Assembly (NCBI RefSeq): GCF_003696285.1
Contig: NZ_RFFL01000003.1
Span: forward strand, 1 to 64,000
Direction of reading: 5' to 3'
Length of the DNA stretch: 64,000 bases
From: Stutzerimonas nitrititolerans
Lineage (GTDB): Bacteria > Pseudomonadota > Gammaproteobacteria > Pseudomonadales > Pseudomonadaceae
Shown: one piece after another, positions 49,016-61,040 of the stretch
How the letters are laid out: each line of letters opens with the position of its first letter
How positions within the stretch are numbered: the stretch's first letter is position 1
Translations under genes and position numbers: made by a program
The notes under the pieces: model-generated
The model's input: the letters and a program-made list of their open reading frames with translations, nothing else
Databases searched by the model: none
Told to the model about the DNA's origin: nothing

Positions 49016-50863
49016 TCAGCCGGGAACGAGTCCTTCGGCCCGCAAGCGTTTGTAGAGCGTGTTGCGGCTGACACCCAGGCGACGCGCCAGGTGGGAAATA
49101 TTGCCGCGACATGCCTCGAACTGGACATGCAATGGCTGATTGTCCGGGGCTGGTGCATATGCCGGGGCGCTGCGGCAGTCTTTGCCTGGCGCCGGTTCGA
49201 GATCGAGCAGGAAGTCCTGGGGCAGATGCTCGATGCGTATCTGTTGCTCGTCGGCCAGCGCCAGGGCCACCTGAGTCACGCTGCTCAGCTGGCGGATATT
49301 GCCTGGCCAGGGGTGACGCTCGAACAACCGCTGCACTTCCGTGCTCAGTCCGGCCCACTGGTGCGGCTCGCGGTGCTGTTCCCAGACTCGCTGGAACAGT
49401 GCGCGCTTGTCGGTACGCAGGCGTAGTGGTGGCAGTTCTACGGCGAGACCGTTGACTCGATAGTAGAGATCCTGGCGAAAGCGGCCGCTCTCGACCTCCT
49501 GGCGCAATGAGCGGTTGGTCGCGCAGATCAGGCGAAAGTCCACCGGATAGGCTTCGCCTCCGCCCAGCGGCTGCACGCAGCGATCCTGCAGGACACGCAG
49601 CAGGCGCGCCTGCAGGTTGAGCGGCATGTCGCCAATCTCGTCGAGAAACAGAATGCCCTTGTCGGCCTTGCGGATCAGGCCGCTGCTGCCTTTATGGTGG
49701 GCGCCGGTGAAGGCGCCTTTCTCGTAACCGAACAGCTCGGACTCGATCAGCTCGCCGGGGATCGCCGCGCAGTTCACGGCGATCAGCGGCGCCTTGGCCC
49801 GCGAACTCGCCCCGTGCAACGCCTTGACCAGCACCTCCTTGCCAACGCCGGTTTCGCCGTGGATCAGCACCGGGATGTCCTTTTCCAGCATGCGCTGCGC
49901 CTGGCGGACAGCTTGCTGCATGCGCTGATCGCCCTGGTCCAGGCTGCTCAGGTCGAGCAGCGGCGCTTTGCCGGCGCTCTTGCGGAAATCCCTTGGCTGG
50001 CTGCGTGGCTTGCACGGGCGACGCATGATGCCGTGGAAGCGTTGGCGGCCCAGGGTGCGCAGCAGCAACGGCAGTTCTTCCGGTTGATTCAGCAGGTGCA
50101 GTAGGGGCGCGTCGAACAGGCGCTCGATGCTCATCTGCGAAAGGCCGATTCCCAGCAGGCTGTCGGCGCGTCGGTTGGCCGATACGATCAGGCCGGCCTC
50201 GTCGAAGATCACCAGCCCCGCCCATTGGCTGTCGAGGTTGTCCTCGCCGGTGTTGAAGATCAGCTGAAAGTAATCGTCCTGGAACAGGTTGAGGATCAGC
50301 CGGTTCTCCACCGACTGACTCATCATCTTCACCATGCCCAGGGTATGGGAGGGCGGCAGGTAGCTGTCGCTGGAAACGTCGAGTACACCGATAAGCTGGC
50401 GAGAAGCGTCGTAGATCGGCGAGGCCGCGCCCGAGAGGTAGCGGTTGGCCTTGAGAAAGTGTTCGTCGCGCTGGATATGCACCGCCTGCCCGCTGGCCAG
50501 AGCGGTGCCGATGGCGTTGGTTCCGCTATCGCGTTCCACCCAGCTGGCGCCTGGCATGAAGCCTGCCCGTTGCCCTGGGTCGACGAAGCGGCGATCGCCC
50601 CAGGACTGCAGCAGCTGCCCCTGGCTGTCGGCCAGCAGAATCAGACAGTTCGAATTCGAAAGAATGTTTTCGTAATAGGGCAGTACCTCGCGCTGGGTGG
50701 TCTGCACCAGCGCCTGCTGGCCCTGCAGCAGTTCGCTGACGTCCGGCTCAGCGGCGCGGTGAAAGCTGGGCGTGCTGTGCTGGGTCAGTCCGTAGCCTTC
50801 GCAACGGGACCAGGAGTCGCGAACGAGCTGATCGTGAGGCACGGCCTTGGCGAAATCGACCAT
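49016..50863 (-). CDS. Sigma-54-dependent transcriptional activator (AcoR-like)
   Basis: A 615-residue enhancer-binding protein. N-terminal GAF-like sensor (about residues 60-200, WVERDSGTNAIGTAL), a PAS-like part, AAA+ domain with Walker A GETGVGKE, the sigma-54 contact loop GAFTGA, Walker B ILFLDEIGDMP, and a Fis-type HTH at the C-terminus (GNISHLARRLGVSRNTLYKR). It is divergent from the glp-type ABC operon, which has a sigma-54 promoter, and so is its likely activator. The inducer is unknown; glycerol or a related alcohol is plausible. Confidence 0.9.
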   Translation of the reverse strand: MVDFAKAVPHDQLVRDSWSRCEGYGLTQHSTPSFHRAAEPDVSELLQGQQALVQTTQREVLPYYENILSNSNCLILLADSQGQLLQSWGDRRFVDPGQRAGFMPGASWVERDSGTNAIGTALASGQAVHIQRDEHFLKANRYLSGAASPIYDASRQLIGVLDVSSDSYLPPSHTLGMVKMMSQSVENRLILNLFQDDYFQLIFNTGEDNLDSQWAGLVIFDEAGLIVSANRRADSLLGIGLSQMSIERLFDAPLLHLLNQPEELPLLLRTLGRQRFHGIMRRPCKPRSQPRDFRKSAGKAPLLDLSSLDQGDQRMQQAVRQAQRMLEKDIPVLIHGETGVGKEVLVKALHGASSRAKAPLIAVNCAAIPGELIESELFGYEKGAFTGAHHKGSSGLIRKADKGILFLDEIGDMPLNLQARLLRVLQDRCVQPLGGGEAYPVDFRLICATNRSLRQEVESGRFRQDLYYRVNGLAVELPPLRLRTDKRALFQRVWEQHREPHQWAGLSTEVQRLFERHPWPGNIRQLSSVTQVALALADEQQIRIEHLPQDFLLDLEPAPGKDCRSAPAYAPAPDNQPLHVQFEACRGNISHLARRLGVSRNTLYKRLRAEGLVPG

Positions 50864-50928
50864 GGTGGGAATTACCTTTGCGCGCAGGTTCTTGTCGTTG
50901 TCTGCCGCGCCGGAATGCCGTGGCGCCT

Positions 50929-50977
50929 TGAACAGTCTTGTTCATATCTGTTCAGTGTCAATGTTCAAAACTGTTCA
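50929..50977. promoter_or_regulatory. Cluster of five phased TGTTCA half-sites (enhancer)
   Basis: TGTTCA starts at 50939, 50949, 50962 and 50972, and its inverse TGAACA starts at 50929. Spacings are 10, 10, 13 and 10 bases, so most sites face the same side of the helix. The cluster is 64-112 bases upstream of the sigma-54 promoter, a normal place for an activator binding region. Confidence 0.7.
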
Positions 50978-51040
50978 GATTCGCAAGTAAACGCTCACTC
51001 GAATCAGCGTGAGCAGCGTGCCAGAGCCTGCCGGCGGAGC

Positions 51041-51055
51041 TGGCACGCTTGTCGC
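51041..51055 (+). promoter_or_regulatory. Sigma-54 promoter of the glp-type ABC operon
   Basis: TGGCACGCTTGTCGC has the invariant GG (51042-51043) and GC (51054-51055) ten bases apart. The -24 element TGGCAC is perfect and the -12 element has one mismatch (TCGC for TTGC). The start of glpS is 34 bases downstream of the -12 element. Confidence 0.82.
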
Positions 51056-51089
51056 TACATGGCGGACATAACAAGCATAAGGACGCGTC

Positions 51090-52184
51090 ATGTCGCTCAC
51101 GCTGGATCATGTTCGCCGGGTCGAGAACAAGCAGCTGTACATCGACGATGCCTGTCTGACCTTCGAGCCAGGCTCGTTCAACGTGCTGGTCGGCCGTACG
51201 CTCTCTGGCAAGACTTCGCTGATGCGGCTGATGGCCGGGCTGGACAAGCCGAGCAGCGGCCGGGTGCTGATGAACGGTGTGGATGTCACCGATGTACCGG
51301 TACGCAAGCGCAACATTTCCATGGTGTACCAGCAGTTCATCAACTACCCGACCCTGAGCGTTTACGAAAACATCGCCTCGCCGCTGCGCCAAGCCGGTGT
51401 CGGCAAGGCCGAGATAGAGCGCAGGGTGCGGGAAACGGCCGAGATGCTGCACATCGAGGGGTTGCTGCAGCGCTACCCGCTGGAGCTTTCCGGTGGTCAG
51501 CAACAGCGTACGGCGATGGCCCGCGCGCTGGTCAAGGATGCCGATCTGGTGCTGTTCGACGAACCCCTGGTCAATCTCGACTACAAGCTGCGCGAAGAGC
51601 TGCGCCAGGAAATGCGCGAGCTGTTCCGCACGCGTCGCAGTATCGCGGTATACGCCACCACGGAGCCCAACGAGGCATTGGCGCTGGGCGGCACCACCAC
51701 CGTTCTGCATGAAGGGCGGGTAATTCAGAGCGGGCCGACCACGGAGGTCTACCATCGGCCGCAGCAGGTGCTGGCCGCCGAGCTGTTCTCCGAGCCGCCG
51801 ATCAACCTGCTGGGCGGACGCATCGCCGATAGCGAGGTGAGCTTCGAGGATTGCCTGCATTTCCCGCTGAATGCGGACCTGCGGCGGCTTGGCAGCGGCG
51901 ACTACCGGTTCGGTGTGCGCCCGAGCCATATCGGCCTGGTGCCCTCCAACGATGACGATCTGGAAATTTCGGCAACGGTCGAGCTGGCCGAGATCAGTGG
52001 CTCGGAAACCTTTCTCCACGTGCGCAACGCGCATTTCAGCCTGGTTCTGCACCTGCAGGGTGTGCACGACTACGGCGTGGATGAGCCGATTCGGGTGTAC
52101 GTCCCCACGCATAAGCTGTTCGTCTTCGACGCGCAGGGGCATCTGGTCCAGGCGCCGGAGCGGCGTGTCGGAGGAGGGCGCTGA
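51090..52184 (+). CDS. glpS: ABC importer ATPase GlpS-like (lacks switch His)
   Basis: A 364-residue ATPase of a glycerol-type (GlpSTPQUV) importer: Walker A GRTLSGKTS, signature LSGGQ (133-137), Walker B LVLFDEP, and a C-terminal regulatory TOBE-like domain. Where the H-loop histidine belongs (TH-D in most ATPases) the sequence reads ATTEP near residue 191. The missing histidine should weaken hydrolysis at the site built from this subunit's Walker motifs. First gene of the operon; its stop overlaps the start of glpT by one base. Confidence 0.8.
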   Translation: MSLTLDHVRRVENKQLYIDDACLTFEPGSFNVLVGRTLSGKTSLMRLMAGLDKPSSGRVLMNGVDVTDVPVRKRNISMVYQQFINYPTLSVYENIASPLRQAGVGKAEIERRVRETAEMLHIEGLLQRYPLELSGGQQQRTAMARALVKDADLVLFDEPLVNLDYKLREELRQEMRELFRTRRSIAVYATTEPNEALALGGTTTVLHEGRVIQSGPTTEVYHRPQQVLAAELFSEPPINLLGGRIADSEVSFEDCLHFPLNADLRRLGSGDYRFGVRPSHIGLVPSNDDDLEISATVELAEISGSETFLHVRNAHFSLVLHLQGVHDYGVDEPIRVYVPTHKLFVFDAQGHLVQAPERRVGGGR

Positions 52185-53277
52185 TGGCTGAAATCCGCTT
52201 GCAGAACCTGGCTCACAGCTACAGCCGTCATCCTGAAGGCGCGCAGGACTATGCCATCCGCGAGATGAACCATGTCTGGCAGCAGGGCGGGGCCTATGCC
52301 TTGCTCGGCCCGTCCGGCTGCGGCAAGTCGACCTTGCTGAACATCATCTCCGGCCTGCTGAGCCCCTCGGAAGGCGAGGTGCTGTTCGACTCCACCGTGG
52401 TCAATCAGATGACTCCCGAACAACGCAACATCGCCCAGGTTTTTCAGTTTCCGGTGGTCTACGACACCATGACGGTCTTCGACAACCTGGCCTTTCCCCT
52501 GCGCAACCAGAGCATGCAGGAGGCACGGATCACCAGCAAGGTCACCGAGATCGCCGAGGTGCTGGAGCTAGGCCCGCTGCTGCAGCTCAAGGCCCGCAAC
52601 CTGACCGCCGACGAGAAGCAGAAGGTGTCCATGGGGCGCGGCCTGGTGCGCGACGATGTGTCGGCCATCCTGTTCGACGAGCCGCTGACGGTGATCGACC
52701 CGCACCTCAAATGGAAGCTGCGGCGCAAGCTCAAGCAGATTCACGAGCAGTTCAACATCACCATGGTCTACGTCACCCACGACCAGCTGGAGGCCTCGAC
52801 TTTCGCCGACAAGATCGCCGTGATGCACGGCGGGCAGATCGTCCAGTTCGGCACGCCGCGCGAACTCTTCGAGCGGCCTCGGCATACCTTCGTCGGATTC
52901 TTCATCGGCAGCCCCGGCATGAACTTGTTCGAGGTGCAGGGCGAGGCCGCTGGCGTGCGCTTCGGCAACGTGTTCCTGCCTTTGCCCCAGGCGCTGCTCG
53001 CACGCCTGCCCGAACTGGCGGGAAAGCGCCTGCAGCTGGGCATTCGTCCGGAATTCGTGCAGGTGAGCGATGCGCCCTGTGCGGGTGCGCTGGCCGCCGA
53101 AGTCATCCATGTGGAAGACCTGGGCACCTACAAGATTCTCGACTTTCGACTTGGCGGGCAGACCATGAAGGCTCGTTTGCCCGAGGAGCAGGCGGTCCCA
53201 CATGAGCGCGCCTGGGTCGGGTTTCCCAGTCAGTGGCTGATGCTCTACGCCGACGACCTGCTGGTGGAGGAGCAGCC

Positions 53278-53281
<4 letters not shown>
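52184..53281 (+). CDS. glpT: ABC importer ATPase GlpT-like (degenerate signature)
   Basis: A 365-residue ATPase, second of the pair. Walker A GPSGCGKST, Walker B ILFDEP and H-loop His199 (VTHDQ) are intact, but the signature reads LTADE (140-144) instead of LSGGQ. This is complementary to GlpS, so the heterodimer has one canonical and one degenerate nucleotide site. The name follows the Rhizobium leguminosarum glycerol transporter and is not the glycerol-3-phosphate antiporter GlpT. Start and stop overlap both neighbours. Confidence 0.8.
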
Positions 53282-54144
<863 letters not shown>

Positions 54145-54154
54145 GGGCCGCACG

Positions 54155-54955
<801 letters not shown>

Positions 54956-54964
54956 GAGTCGATC

Positions 54965-55237
54965 ATGAACTGGATGGCCTGGACCCTTCCTACAGCGGTG
55001 TTCTTCGGCGTCATCGCAGCCTTGCTGGCGGCGATGACCGTATGGGAGTTACGCCGGCCCTGCGTGCCGCGCCGTGGCTTTCTCCCTCTGGTCACCACAC
55101 GAGGTGACCGTTTGTTCATCGGACTTCTGGGCAGCGCCTATTGGCACCTCATGGTGATAGGGCTGACCGACTGGAGCATCTGGATAGCGTTCGCGCTATC
55201 GCTTGTGTGGTTGTGTGCAGTGATGCGCTGGGGATGA
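54965..55237 (+). CDS. glpU: Small membrane protein of the glycerol-type importer (DUF2160, GlpU-like)
   Basis: A 90-residue protein with an N-terminal TM helix (TAVFFGVIAALLAAMTVWEL), the conserved RRGFLPLVTTRGDRLFIGLL stretch, and a second hydrophobic part (WIAFALSLVWLCAVM). DUF2160 proteins occur in the middle of this class of ABC operons and are the best marker that the operon is of the glycerol type. Molecular function unknown. Confidence 0.8.
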   Translation: MNWMAWTLPTAVFFGVIAALLAAMTVWELRRPCVPRRGFLPLVTTRGDRLFIGLLGSAYWHLMVIGLTDWSIWIAFALSLVWLCAVMRWG

Positions 55238-55277
55238 CCGTTGGCCATCCCTCCCGATAATTCGAAGGAGGCAGCTC

Positions 55278-57020
<1,743 letters not shown>

Positions 57021-57027
57021 GGTAGAT

Positions 57028-57059
57028 AGCAGAACGGCACCCGAAGGTGCCGTTCTGCT
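57028..57059. terminator. Hairpin between glpV and folD
   Basis: AGCAGAACGGCACC, loop CGAA, then the exact inverse: a 14-bp perfect stem without T tract, between two convergent genes. Confidence 0.7.
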
Positions 57060-57065
57060 GATGCG

Positions 57066-57920
57066 TCACGCGTGCAGGTGCTCTGCCGCATGCAGGGTGT
57101 TTTCCAGCAGGCAGGCCCGGGTCATCGGACCAACGCCGCCGGGAACCGGAGTGATCCAGCCGGCTCGCTGTGCAGCCGGTTCGAACTCGACGTCGCCAAC
57201 CAGCTTCCCATCGGCCTGACGGCTGATACCGACGTCGATGACGATGGCGCCTTCCTTGATCCATTCGCCCTTCACCAGCCCCACGATGCCGGTGGCGACC
57301 ACCACCAGGTCGGCACGCTTGACGTGCTCGGCCAGATCATGGGTGAAGCGGTGGGTCACAGTGGTGGTGCAGCCCGCCAACAGCAACTCCAGCGCCATCG
57401 GCCGACCGACGATATTCGATGCACCGACGACCACCGCATTGAGTCCATGCAGATCGACGCCGGTGCTTTCCAGCAGCGCCATGATGCCCTTGGGCGTGCA
57501 GGGGCGCAGCAGCGGCATGCGCTGGGCGAGACGACCGATGTTGTAGGGATGGAAGCCGTCGACGTCCTTGTCCGGACGGATGCGCTCGAGCAACAGCGAG
57601 GCGTCCAGATGCTTGGGCAGCGGCAACTGAACCAGGATGCCGTCGATGGTGGGGTCGTCGTTGAGCTGATCGATCAGCGCCAACAACTCTTCCTGGCTGG
57701 TTTCGGCGGGAAGATCGTGGGCCTTCGAATGAAACCCGACTTCCTCGCAGTCCTTGCGCTTGTGCGCCACATAAACCTGGGACGCCGGGTCCATGCCCAC
57801 CAGAATCACTGCCAGGCCCGGAATCCTCAGCCCTTGATTGCAGCGCTCGGCAACCCGCGCGGCAATCTGCTGGCGAATGTTGGCTGCGATCGTTTTACCG
57901 TCGATCAGTTTTGCGGTCAT
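57066..57920 (-). CDS. folD: Bifunctional methylenetetrahydrofolate dehydrogenase/cyclohydrolase
   Basis: A 284-residue FolD interconverting 5,10-methylene- and 10-formyl-tetrahydrofolate. The catalytic Lys region [25 protein letters not shown], and [17 protein letters not shown] (NADP site) are present. Confidence 0.96.
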   Translation of the reverse strand: MTAKLIDGKTIAANIRQQIAARVAERCNQGLRIPGLAVILVGMDPASQVYVAHKRKDCEEVGFHSKAHDLPAETSQEELLALIDQLNDDPTIDGILVQLPLPKHLDASLLLERIRPDKDVDGFHPYNIGRLAQRMPLLRPCTPKGIMALLESTGVDLHGLNAVVVGASNIVGRPMALELLLAGCTTTVTHRFTHDLAEHVKRADLVVVATGIVGLVKGEWIKEGAIVIDVGISRQADGKLVGDVEFEPAAQRAGWITPVPGGVGPMTRACLLENTLHAAEHLHA

Positions 57921-58051
57921 GACGCTTGGTTAACCATCGGAAAGGATTTAAAAAGGAGCGGCATTCTCGCACGTCGAGGCGATGCGGCAAAGGCAGGGCG
58001 GTGCGGCGCCTGTAACTCCTTTATCTAACTGAAATTTTTTGCGTTTTGATG

Positions 58052-58078
58052 TTGACGACCCAGGGCGGCCTCTATAAC
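58052..58078 (+). promoter_or_regulatory. Likely promoter of the tRNA cluster
   Basis: TTGACG (58052-58057) and TATAAC (58073-58078) with a spacer of 15 bases, shorter than the ideal 17, about 110 bases before tRNA-Arg. No other pair in the folD-tRNA gap is as good. Confidence 0.45.
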
Positions 58079-58187
58079 ATGCGCCCCGCTTGTCGAGCAC
58101 AGCCTGCTGCTGGGTAAGACGGCTTTTGAAGAGGTTGTTCAATTGCCGGAGCTTGAAGTCTGCGCTCTGAATGGAATGCAGCTAAAA

Positions 58188-58264
58188 GCGCCCGTAGCTC
58201 AGTTGGATAGAGCATCCGCCTTCTAAGCGGATGGTCGCAGGTTCGAATCCTGCCGGGTGCGCCA
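58188..58264 (+). tRNA. tRNA-Arg (TCT)
   Basis: Complete cloverleaf with encoded CCA: acceptor GCGCCCG with CGGGTGC (one G-T), anticodon TCT in CCTTCTAAG, T-loop GTTCGAATCC. Confidence 0.95.
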
Positions 58265-58298
58265 TTCATTTGGTCTCTGGCACAAGCAATGCAATATG

Positions 58299-58374
58299 GT
58301 GGGCGTAGCTCAGTTGGTAGAGCACAGGATTGTGGCTCCTGCGGTCGTGGGTTCGAGCCCCATCGTCCACCCCA
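58299..58374 (+). tRNA. tRNA-His (GTG)
   Basis: Acceptor GTGGGCG pairs with CGTCCAC; anticodon GTG in ATTGTGGCT; CCA is encoded. G at 58298 can serve as the extra G-1 opposite the discriminator C, a histidine tRNA hallmark. Confidence 0.95.
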
Positions 58375-58421
58375 TATTCCGAAGCGCCAGGCACTGCCTG
58401 GCGTTTTCGTTTGAAGCGTTT

Positions 58422-58506
58422 GCGGACGTGGTGAAATTGGTAGACACACCAGATTTAGGTTCTGGCGCCGCAAGGTGTGAGAGTTCGAGTCTCTCCGTCC
58501 GCACCA
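58422..58506 (+). tRNA. tRNA-Leu (TAG), integration site of the adjacent element
   Basis: Class II tRNA with a long variable arm (GGCGCCGCAAGGTGT). Acceptor GCGGACG with CGTCCGC, anticodon TAG in the loop TTTAGGT, encoded CCA. An integrase gene begins 170 bases downstream in the same direction, so the 3' end of this tRNA is probably the attachment site core. Confidence 0.95.
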
Positions 58507-58548
58507 TTACATGATTTCGAGACCTCTCTGGTGCACTCGAATATCCCT

Positions 58549-58574
58549 GAAAGCCCCGTAATAGGGGCTTTTTT
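58549..58574 (+). terminator. Terminator after the tRNA cluster
   Basis: AAAGCCCC, loop, GGGGCTTTTTT, between tRNA-Leu and the integrase gene. Confidence 0.85.
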
Positions 58575-58639
58575 GTGCCTGGAGTTTCTCGCTGGAACTC
58601 GTTAAAGCTTGTGCCAGCGCGAATCCTTAGGTACATAAA

Positions 58640-58677
58640 TGTGTACATCACGAGTTCGAGCTTGGGAGATGTACACA
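58640..58677 (+). promoter_or_regulatory. Inverted repeat over the integrase ribosome site and start
   Basis: TGTGTACATC (58640-58649) and its exact inverse GATGTACACA (58668-58677) flank 18 bases that include the GGGAG ribosome site; the right arm includes the A of the start codon. A further GTACAT lies at 58631. It could be a regulator operator or an mRNA hairpin limiting integrase translation. Confidence 0.65.
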
Positions 58678-59924
58678 TGCCTCTCACGGATACGGCTATT
58701 CGACAAGCCAGGCCAAGGGAAAAGGCATACACGCTGGCGGACTCCGACGGGTTGGCGTTATTCATCCATCCGCGTGGCGGTAAGTACTGGCACTTTCGGT
58801 ACCGGTTGGGCGGGAAAGGCTGCCGCATTTCTCTGGGGACCTATCCCGAAGTTTCCCTCAAAGGCGCGCGCCTTCGTCGAGACGAGGCCAGACAAAAAGT
58901 TGCCGCAGGAATTGATCCGAGGAGCTGCCCAGGCACACCACCTGCCATCGTGACCTTTCGACAGGTCGCCAACGAGTGGGACGCCTTTCGTACACCGCGA
59001 CTGACCCAGGGCCGCAAGGGCTCGGCGGCACAGGCCAGGCGCTATCTGGACAAGGACATCCTTCCGCTGCTTGGCGACATGCCGATTGAGGCGGTTCGCC
59101 GCACAGACGTGCTGAAGGTCGTGCAGACGGTCGAAGAGCGGGGTGCGCTGAATGTCGCCGAGAAAATACGAACCTGGCTGCATCAGATATTCCGCTACGC
59201 CATGGTTCATGAATACGTGGAGGTCAATCCCGCCACGGACCTGGATATCGTTGCGGCTGAGCAGCCTCCGGTCAAACATAATCCCTGGCTCAGGCTGGGC
59301 GAGCTTGGAGAGTTCGTACGCACGCTCAGGGTCTACCATGGCTCGTTGTTGGTGCGGTTGGGGGTGGAGCTGATGTTGCTGACGGGCGTGCGAACCGCCG
59401 AGATTCGCCACGCTCGCCATGATCAGTTTGATCTGGATAAGCGCCTGTGGTCGATCCCGGCCAGCGAGGTCAAGCAGCTGCGTAAGTTGGTCAGGCTCAA
59501 GGGCAGCGACGTGGCCGACTATCTGGTTCCGCTATCGTCACAAGCCGTCGAAGTGATCCGGGCCATTCAGGTCTTTACCCGCCAGTACGAACTGCTGATT
59601 CCCGGTCGTAACGACCCCGCCAAGGTACTGAGCGAGAATACTCTGAATACCGCGATCAGGCGCATGGGGTACGCCAACAGGCTTACCGGCCATGGTATTC
59701 GGGCAACGCTGTCTACGGCTTTGTACGAGATGGGTTATCCAAGTCCCTGGGTCGAGGCCCAGATCTCGCACGCCGACGAAAACAAGGTGCGTGATGCGTA
59801 CAACCACGCGCTGTATGTGGAGCAGCGCCGAGACATGATGCAGGTCTGGGCGGACTACCTCGACTTCCTGGCTGCTACGACGAAACCCTTCGACTCTCGA
59901 TCCATGCCTCGATATCTGCCATAG
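58677..59924 (+). CDS. P4-type tyrosine integrase
   Basis: A 415-residue site-specific recombinase with the N-terminal DUF4102 arm-binding domain (ADSDGLALFIHPRGGKYW), core-binding domain, and catalytic domain. Catalytic residues are placed at Arg239 (LTGVRTAEIR), His339 and Arg342 (HGIR), His365 (SHADEN) and nucleophile Tyr375 (DAYNHA). It is complete and likely active. Such integrases insert at tRNA 3' ends, here tRNA-Leu. Confidence 0.93.
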   Translation: MPLTDTAIRQARPREKAYTLADSDGLALFIHPRGGKYWHFRYRLGGKGCRISLGTYPEVSLKGARLRRDEARQKVAAGIDPRSCPGTPPAIVTFRQVANEWDAFRTPRLTQGRKGSAAQARRYLDKDILPLLGDMPIEAVRRTDVLKVVQTVEERGALNVAEKIRTWLHQIFRYAMVHEYVEVNPATDLDIVAAEQPPVKHNPWLRLGELGEFVRTLRVYHGSLLVRLGVELMLLTGVRTAEIRHARHDQFDLDKRLWSIPASEVKQLRKLVRLKGSDVADYLVPLSSQAVEVIRAIQVFTRQYELLIPGRNDPAKVLSENTLNTAIRRMGYANRLTGHGIRATLSTALYEMGYPSPWVEAQISHADENKVRDAYNHALYVEQRRDMMQVWADYLDFLAATTKPFDSRSMPRYLP

Positions 59925-60087
59925 GCCAGCGTGAGCATCGCGCCGACAGCTTGATCGGCCGAGGGAATCCCTGCTCGCTCATCCAGCGATACAGAGTAGG
60001 TACACTGACACCCACCGTTCTGGACAGGGTTTTCACATCGACCATGGGGTTGGCGACGTTGATAGGCTGAGACTCGCTACGATTCAT
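59875..60087 (-). CDS. AlpA-family helix-turn-helix regulator
   Basis: A 70-residue DNA-binding protein of the AlpA/MerR-like HTH family (LSRTVGVSVPTLYRWMSEQG, then FPRPIKLSARCSRWPMADIEAWI). AlpA proteins activate prophage or island integrase/excision genes. Its 3' end overlaps the integrase 3' end by 50 bases on the opposite strand, so simultaneous transcription would give antisense RNA. GAGAGGA precedes the ATG. Confidence 0.82.
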   Translation of the reverse strand: MNRSESQPINVANPMVDVKTLSRTVGVSVPTLYRWMSEQGFPRPIKLSARCSRWPMADIEAWIESRRVSS

Positions 60088-60523
60088 GGGTGGTCCTCTC
60101 AGTAGGGCGTGCTACATGCACGTATCCATGCTGATTGACCTTCCTGGGCACAACAACCAACCTTGGAAGGTCAGGGCGTAGTGTCGCAGTATCCGGATCG
60201 AAACCTGGGACCTGGCAGTGTCGTTTGAGCCCGGACCCTACAAGTCGCCTTTACGACGCGCGGCGACAGTTCCTGGAACTCGCCGAGAGGTCGCGATGTG
60301 GCAGATATAGACGGGTGCTGTAGGCCTGAAGTTTGGCTTTGGGGCTACAAAAAGGTGGTGCCGACTGTATTTGTGGCCGATGAGCGACAAAAGAAAGCGT
60401 CATCAACGCGTTAGCGCTGGCCAGATGCACAGACATAATCAGATTCTTTCATTGCGTCGATGGTTGCTAAGTTTCCACAAAACTGCCAATGTAATGACAA
60501 ACGTCATTACAGGTGCCTGTGCC
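60088..60523. other. Gene-free gap in the integrative element
   Basis: About 435 bases between the divergent AlpA-like gene and the antitoxin gene. Short frames inside have no recognisable product. The right end holds the toxin-antitoxin operator (60491-60510). Confidence 0.5.
60491..60510. promoter_or_regulatory. Palindromic operator of the RelBE pair
   Basis: GTAATGAC and its inverse GTCATTAC separated by AAAC, 13 bases upstream of the antitoxin ATG. This is the usual position for toxin-antitoxin autorepression. Confidence 0.75.
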
Positions 60524-60763
60524 ATGGCTTCCATCAATATCCGTATCGACGACGAGCTAAAAGTCCGGGCTTACCAAGAGCTGGAAAGGCTCGGCGTCAC
60601 GCCTTCCGAGCTGATGCGCCAAACCCTCCAGTATGTTGCCGAGCGCGGACAGCTGCCATTTCGTCCGGTGCTGATGACCGAGGAAGACGAAGCGTTGATT
60701 GCGACGGTGCGCGAGCGTATTGCAGCTCCCCAGCGCGTGAAGGTAGCGCTGGATGACCTATAG
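60524..60763 (+). CDS. relB: RelB/DinJ-family antitoxin
   Basis: A 79-residue antitoxin: N-terminal ribbon-helix-helix (MASINIRIDDELKVRAYQEL, GVTPSELMRQTLQYV) and a C-terminal toxin-wrapping tail. It overlaps the toxin gene by 11 bases. Confidence 0.88.
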   Translation: MASINIRIDDELKVRAYQELERLGVTPSELMRQTLQYVAERGQLPFRPVLMTEEDEALIATVRERIAAPQRVKVALDDL

Positions 60764-61040
60764 CCTACAGTTTGATGTGCGGGCACTGAAGGAATGGAAA
60801 AAGCTGGGTGATACCGTTCGCCAGCAGCTAAAGAAGAAGCTCGCCGAAGTACTGCTGAATCCGCGTATCGAGGCTAACCGTCTCCACTCGCTGCCGGATT
60901 GCTACAAGATCAAGTTGCGTAGCAGCGGTTACCGCCTGGTGTACCAGGTAATCGACCATGAGGTGGTGGTGTTCGTGGTAGCGGTTGATCCACGTGAACG
61001 TGAGCAGGCATACCGCAAGGCAGCCGAGCGTCTCAAATAA
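60753..61040 (+). CDS. relE: RelE-family mRNA interferase toxin
   Basis: A 95-residue RelE-type ribosome-dependent endoribonuclease. KIKLRSSGYRLVYQV and VVAVDPREREQAYRKA line up with the basic catalytic core (Lys, Arg, Arg, Tyr) of E. coli RelE. Its partner overlaps the start. It probably stabilises the integrative element. Confidence 0.9.
   Translation: MTYSLQFDVRALKEWKKLGDTVRQQLKKKLAEVLLNPRIEANRLHSLPDCYKIKLRSSGYRLVYQVIDHEVVVFVVAVDPREREQAYRKAAERLK

Noticed and set aside
58507-58676. A search for a CRISPR array or a second attachment site copy near the integrase
   Set aside because: No regularly spaced repeats, and no second copy of the tRNA-Leu 3' end within the window; the other attachment site must lie beyond the right edge.
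60135-60323. A 62-codon frame in the gap between the AlpA-like gene and relB
   Set aside because: No ribosome site, no family resemblance and Arg/Ser-rich composition typical of random frames.
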